From Akkermansiaceae bacterium (GTDB lineage: Bacteria; Verrucomicrobiota; Verrucomicrobiia; Verrucomicrobiales; Akkermansiaceae): 34,674 nt of DNA. The stretch's first letter is position 1; each line of letters begins with the position of its first letter. The notes beneath the pieces were generated by a model that was not told where the DNA came from, searched no databases, and was given only the letters and a program-made list of their open reading frames with translations. The stretch covers positions 1 to 34,674 of the forward strand of contig JALOTY010000038.1 of assembly GCA_025457665.1 (NCBI GenBank), written 5' to 3'. Shown here one piece after another: positions 32,348 through 34,674 of the stretch. Position numbers and translations under genes: made by a program.

Positions 32348-33445
32348 ATGAAGTTCACAGTTTCCAAAGAAGCCTTGCTGGATGGGTTGCAAAAGGTGCA
32401 GCACGTTGTCAGCTCCCGCACGACTCTGCCGATCCTTTCCAACGTCCTTCTCGTCGCCGCCGACGGACGGTTGCGCCTGACGACGACCGACCTCGACGTT
32501 GGCATCACAGGGGTGGTTTCCGCCAATGTCTCGCGTGATGGAGCCACGACGCTCCCTGCCAAAAGGCTGGTCAACATCATCCGCGAACTTCCGGCTTCCG
32601 AGGTGGAGGTTTCGGTCGATGCCAAGAACGTGGCTTCCATCCAATGCGGGCCTTCGTTCTTCAAAATCATCGGCCTGAGTCAGGATGATTTCCCGCCGCT
32701 TCCGGATTTCGACGGTGCCAAGGAGTTCCGGATTCCCCAGGCACTGCTCCGGGATGGTCTCAAAAAGACTGCCTATGCCATCTCGACCGATGAGACCCGC
32801 TATGTCCTCAACGGGATTTTCACCTCTTTCCGTGATGGCAAGCTGACCCTTGTGGCAACCGACGGTCGTCGTCTCGCGATGGTGGAGAACGACCTTGAGT
32901 ATCCCGCCAGTCAGGAAACCGACGTCATCATTCCCACCAAGGCCGTTCAGGAACTTCAGCGGCTCCTGGGACAGGAGGGCGAGGTTCTTGTTTGCCTGAG
33001 CGATAATCAGATCTCGTTCAGTGTCGGCGAAAGCCTCTTGGTGAGCAAACTCATCGAAGGCAATTACCCGAACTACCGTCAGGTGATCCCTGGCGATTCA
33101 AACGAGAGAGTCGAGCTTCCCCGCGAGGCCACGCTTGAGACCGTTCGACGTGTGTCGCTGCTCTCTTCGGACAAATCGAATTCGGTCAAATTGGTGTTCT
33201 CCCCCAACCAGGTCGAGGTGACTGCCAATTCCCCGGATGTCGGCGAAGCCAGAGAGACCATGGAGGTCGCTTACTCCGGCAAGGAGATGCAGATCGCCTT
33301 CAACCCGGAATTCCTCAAGGCACCTCTCCAGAACCTTGAAGAACAAACGGTGTATCTCGACCTCATTGATGAGATGAGTCCTGGCGTGGTCCGCATCGAT
33401 AGCAGCTTCCTCTATGTCATCATGCCAATGAGGGTGACGGGCTGA
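32348..33445 (+). CDS. dnaN: DNA polymerase III beta sliding clamp
   Basis: DnaN forms the dimeric ring that tethers polymerase III. The product has 365 residues, the standard length. It starts MKFTVSKEALLDGLQKVQHV with SSRTTLPILSNVLL. Second-domain features include YAISTDETRYVLNGIF and LVATDGRRLAMVE. The C-terminal hydrophobic partner-binding region ends YVIMPMRVTG, matching the family's final M-P-M-R. ATG at 32348 is chosen by this N-terminal match. No DnaA box is visible in the dnaA-dnaN spacer. A terminator follows at 33484. Confidence 0.97.
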   Translation: MKFTVSKEALLDGLQKVQHVVSSRTTLPILSNVLLVAADGRLRLTTTDLDVGITGVVSANVSRDGATTLPAKRLVNIIRELPASEVEVSVDAKNVASIQCGPSFFKIIGLSQDDFPPLPDFDGAKEFRIPQALLRDGLKKTAYAISTDETRYVLNGIFTSFRDGKLTLVATDGRRLAMVENDLEYPASQETDVIIPTKAVQELQRLLGQEGEVLVCLSDNQISFSVGESLLVSKLIEGNYPNYRQVIPGDSNERVELPREATLETVRRVSLLSSDKSNSVKLVFSPNQVEVTANSPDVGEARETMEVAYSGKEMQIAFNPEFLKAPLQNLEEQTVYLDLIDEMSPGVVRIDSSFLYVIMPMRVTG

Positions 33446-33481
33446 CGGATTTTCCTCGGACCATCCGCGAACGAAGCAATT

Positions 33482-34471
33482 TCAGCCGGCGAGATTCTCG
33501 CCGGCTTTTTCTTTTCTGAAGATCGGCATGCTCTGAAGCGAATCGATCAGTCTCTGTCGTAGAGTTTGGGCTTTCGATGCCAGCCTTCTTTGGTGAAACT
33601 CATACTCCTCTCTGCCGGCGGAAGTCTCGATGCAAATAGGTGTGAACCCATAACTGGTCAGGTCGTAAGGGCTCGCCCTCATGTCGATTTCCCTCGCCTC
33701 GCGCGCAAGGCGATAGGTCTCAAGCCAAAGGGCGCTGCCAATCCACGGCATCGATTTTCCCGCCCATTTGTAAAGGTCCATGTTGGCATGGATGCACGCC
33801 GATTGTTCGTGGAGAATGCGCGAATCGGATCTCGGTTGCAGTCGGTTCAGTGGGATGGCGTCTTTGTTGAAAAATCGAAACGCATCAAAATGGCTGCAGC
33901 AAATCGGCCGCGACTCCACGAGAGAGTCGATGTCCGACTGAGGAAGTCTGAGCGGGGTGGATCCACGATGCCGGATTTCCGTGCCACGATAAACCATCGC
34001 CCATTCGTGTAAGCCGTAACAGCCGAAGTTCGGCTGCCGGTCGCGAGTTGAGATCAACAATTCCAGAATCGCCCGCAAGCGGTCCCTTTGGTCGGAGGTC
34101 AGAGCGGAAATCGACGCGTGAAGCACTCCGTTTCTCTCCTCATAAGGTGGTTTCTGGAACCATTCAGGGATTGCGGAGCTGGCTTCCAAGCCGATCCCCA
34201 ATGGGGGATGCCATTCCCGGAGCTTCGCGAAGGAGAACCGATAATACCGGAAAAGGAAATCCTCAACTGGATCTGATTTCCCATGAGTCCGACGTCGGAT
34301 GGTTCCCTCTGTGAGGCGACTCACCTCCTCACGATGCCGCGACGCAGCCGCGCACCAATCAATCGCCGACAGAACGGGCCATGCGGCAGTGCCAATCGGA
34401 AAAGCGGCACCCTTGAAGTCCGAATCACTCATGAACGCAGCAGCCATCAGCCACCTAAGGACTGAGACCAT
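33482..34471 (-). CDS. conserved protein of a family often labelled 3-methyladenine DNA glycosylase
   Basis: The product has 329 residues from ATG 34471, which has AAGGGGG nine bases upstream; ATG 34507 and ATG 34432 are alternatives. Blocks: DPVEDFLFRYYRFSFAKLR, EWHPPLGIGLE, NFGCYGLHEWAMVYRG, SHFDAFRFFNKDAIPLNRL, EQSACIHANMDLYKWAGKS and EIDMRASPYDLTSYGFTPI. From memory, the same blocks occur in actinobacterial proteins annotated 3-methyladenine DNA glycosylase, a label for which I know no experimental basis. Many conserved His, Asp and Cys (Cys-x-x-His, His-x-x-Met-Asp) suggest a metal or catalytic site. No signal peptide. Function should be treated as unknown. Confidence 0.8.
   Translation of the reverse strand: MVSVLRWLMAAAFMSDSDFKGAAFPIGTAAWPVLSAIDWCAAASRHREEVSRLTEGTIRRRTHGKSDPVEDFLFRYYRFSFAKLREWHPPLGIGLEASSAIPEWFQKPPYEERNGVLHASISALTSDQRDRLRAILELLISTRDRQPNFGCYGLHEWAMVYRGTEIRHRGSTPLRLPQSDIDSLVESRPICCSHFDAFRFFNKDAIPLNRLQPRSDSRILHEQSACIHANMDLYKWAGKSMPWIGSALWLETYRLAREAREIDMRASPYDLTSYGFTPICIETSAGREEYEFHQRRLASKAQTLRQRLIDSLQSMPIFRKEKAGENLAG
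33484..33515 (+). terminator. intrinsic terminator after dnaN, inside the end of the convergent gene
   Basis: AGCCGGCGA (33484-33492) pairs with TCGCCGGCT (33498-33506) around GATTC, followed by TTTTTCTTTT. It ends dnaN transcription and at the same time encodes the last residues (KAGENLAG) of the minus-strand gene stopping at 33482. Confidence 0.85.
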
Positions 34472-34529
34472 GTTAAAGAGCCCCCTTGAAAGCAACCCCC
34501 CAATCATCCACGGAGCAAAAGGATCAGAA

Positions 34530-34598
34530 AATAAAAGGACACACCTTTAGTCAGCGAGACTACTTCGGTCAATCAATAAAAGGACATTCCTTTAGTCA
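34530..34598. repeat. two 24-bp direct repeats, each a small palindrome
   Basis: Segments 34530-34553 and 34575-34598 share AATAAAAGGACA and CCTTTAGTCA and differ at two central bases. Each holds an inverted repeat (AAAGG...CCTTT; AAAGGA...TCCTTT). They lie just upstream of a possible Y1 transposase start, where such short palindromes are often found. Confidence 0.75.
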
Positions 34599-34642
34599 TC
34601 TTCCCCCTTGCCAAGCCCCTCCCACCCCTCCAAGCTCCACCC

Positions 34643-34674
34643 ATGGCTCGTCGTCGTTGGCTCGCTCCCTGGAA
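34643..34674 (+). CDS. possible start of a REP-associated (Y1-type) transposase, cut by window end
   Basis: An ATG at 34643 opens a frame reading MARRRWLAPW to the window end. From memory, many verrucomicrobial REP-associated tyrosine transposases begin with a similar basic, Trp-containing string before YHCVSRVVD-type sequence. Only ten residues are visible, so this is weak; the palindromic repeats just upstream support it. Confidence 0.35.
   Translation, partial: MARRRWLAPW

Overview
The window looks like a chromosomal segment of a Gram-negative, high-G+C member of the Verrucomicrobiota, possibly near Luteolibacter/Verrucomicrobiaceae. This is inference from protein style: a giant secreted lamin-tail/CotH protein with the C-terminal ADPDGDG..N..EYA..TDP module common in that phylum, a Tat-exported Gfo/Idh/MocA oxidoreductase, a secreted SGNH plus alpha/beta-hydrolase fusion, and intergenic hairpin and short-repeat clutter. 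kdsB (Kdo, hence LPS) and dxr (MEP pathway) fit. No rRNA gene is present to settle it.

Layout. 1-2033: 3' end of an RHS-repeat gene with a distinct AT-richer C-terminal tip, then a small lipoprotein gene, a possible toxin/immunity pair. 2034-3636: 1.6 kb without a convincing gene, holding a run of short GC-rich hairpins, a ~197-bp direct duplication and small tandem repeats. 3637-11364 (all minus): alpha/beta hydrolase, the ~1680-residue LTD/PA14/CotH protein, a UPF0173 metallo-hydrolase and an FKBP-type prolyl isomerase. 11485-12516 (+): rsmH standing alone. 12527-15469 (minus): cdsA-dxr-membrane protein operon. 15560-17712 (+): secreted EF-hand protein, then an nfeD-SPFH pair. 17822-20531: secreted esterase fusion, divergent from a Tat-signal oxidoreductase. 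20588-25218: polyphosphate cluster of ppk1, a Ppx/GppA-like gene with altered phosphate-loop motifs, and a divergent PPK2. 25250-28709: DUF4259-like gene, tRNA-Arg(CCG), and a small gene-kdsB-pyrG operon. 28789-30384: Na+/solute symporter. 30385-33445: AT-rich leader with two DnaA-box-like sites, then dnaA and dnaN. 33482-34471 (minus): a conserved family often labelled 3-methyladenine DNA glycosylase. 34530-34674: two palindromic direct repeats and a truncated reading frame resembling the start of a REP-associated (Y1) transposase.

How genes connect. CdsA (CDP-diacylglycerol) and Dxr (isoprenoid precursors) share a translationally coupled operon. PyrG makes the CTP that KdsB uses for CMP-Kdo, and they are adjacent. 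PPK1, the Ppx-like protein and PPK2 cover polyphosphate synthesis, possible turnover and use. DnaA and DnaN serve replication initiation and processivity. The left end and extreme right end are the accessory parts; the middle is mostly housekeeping. The best candidates for something undescribed are the RHS tip with its neighbour, the hairpin array, the Ppx-like protein and the dnaA upstream region.
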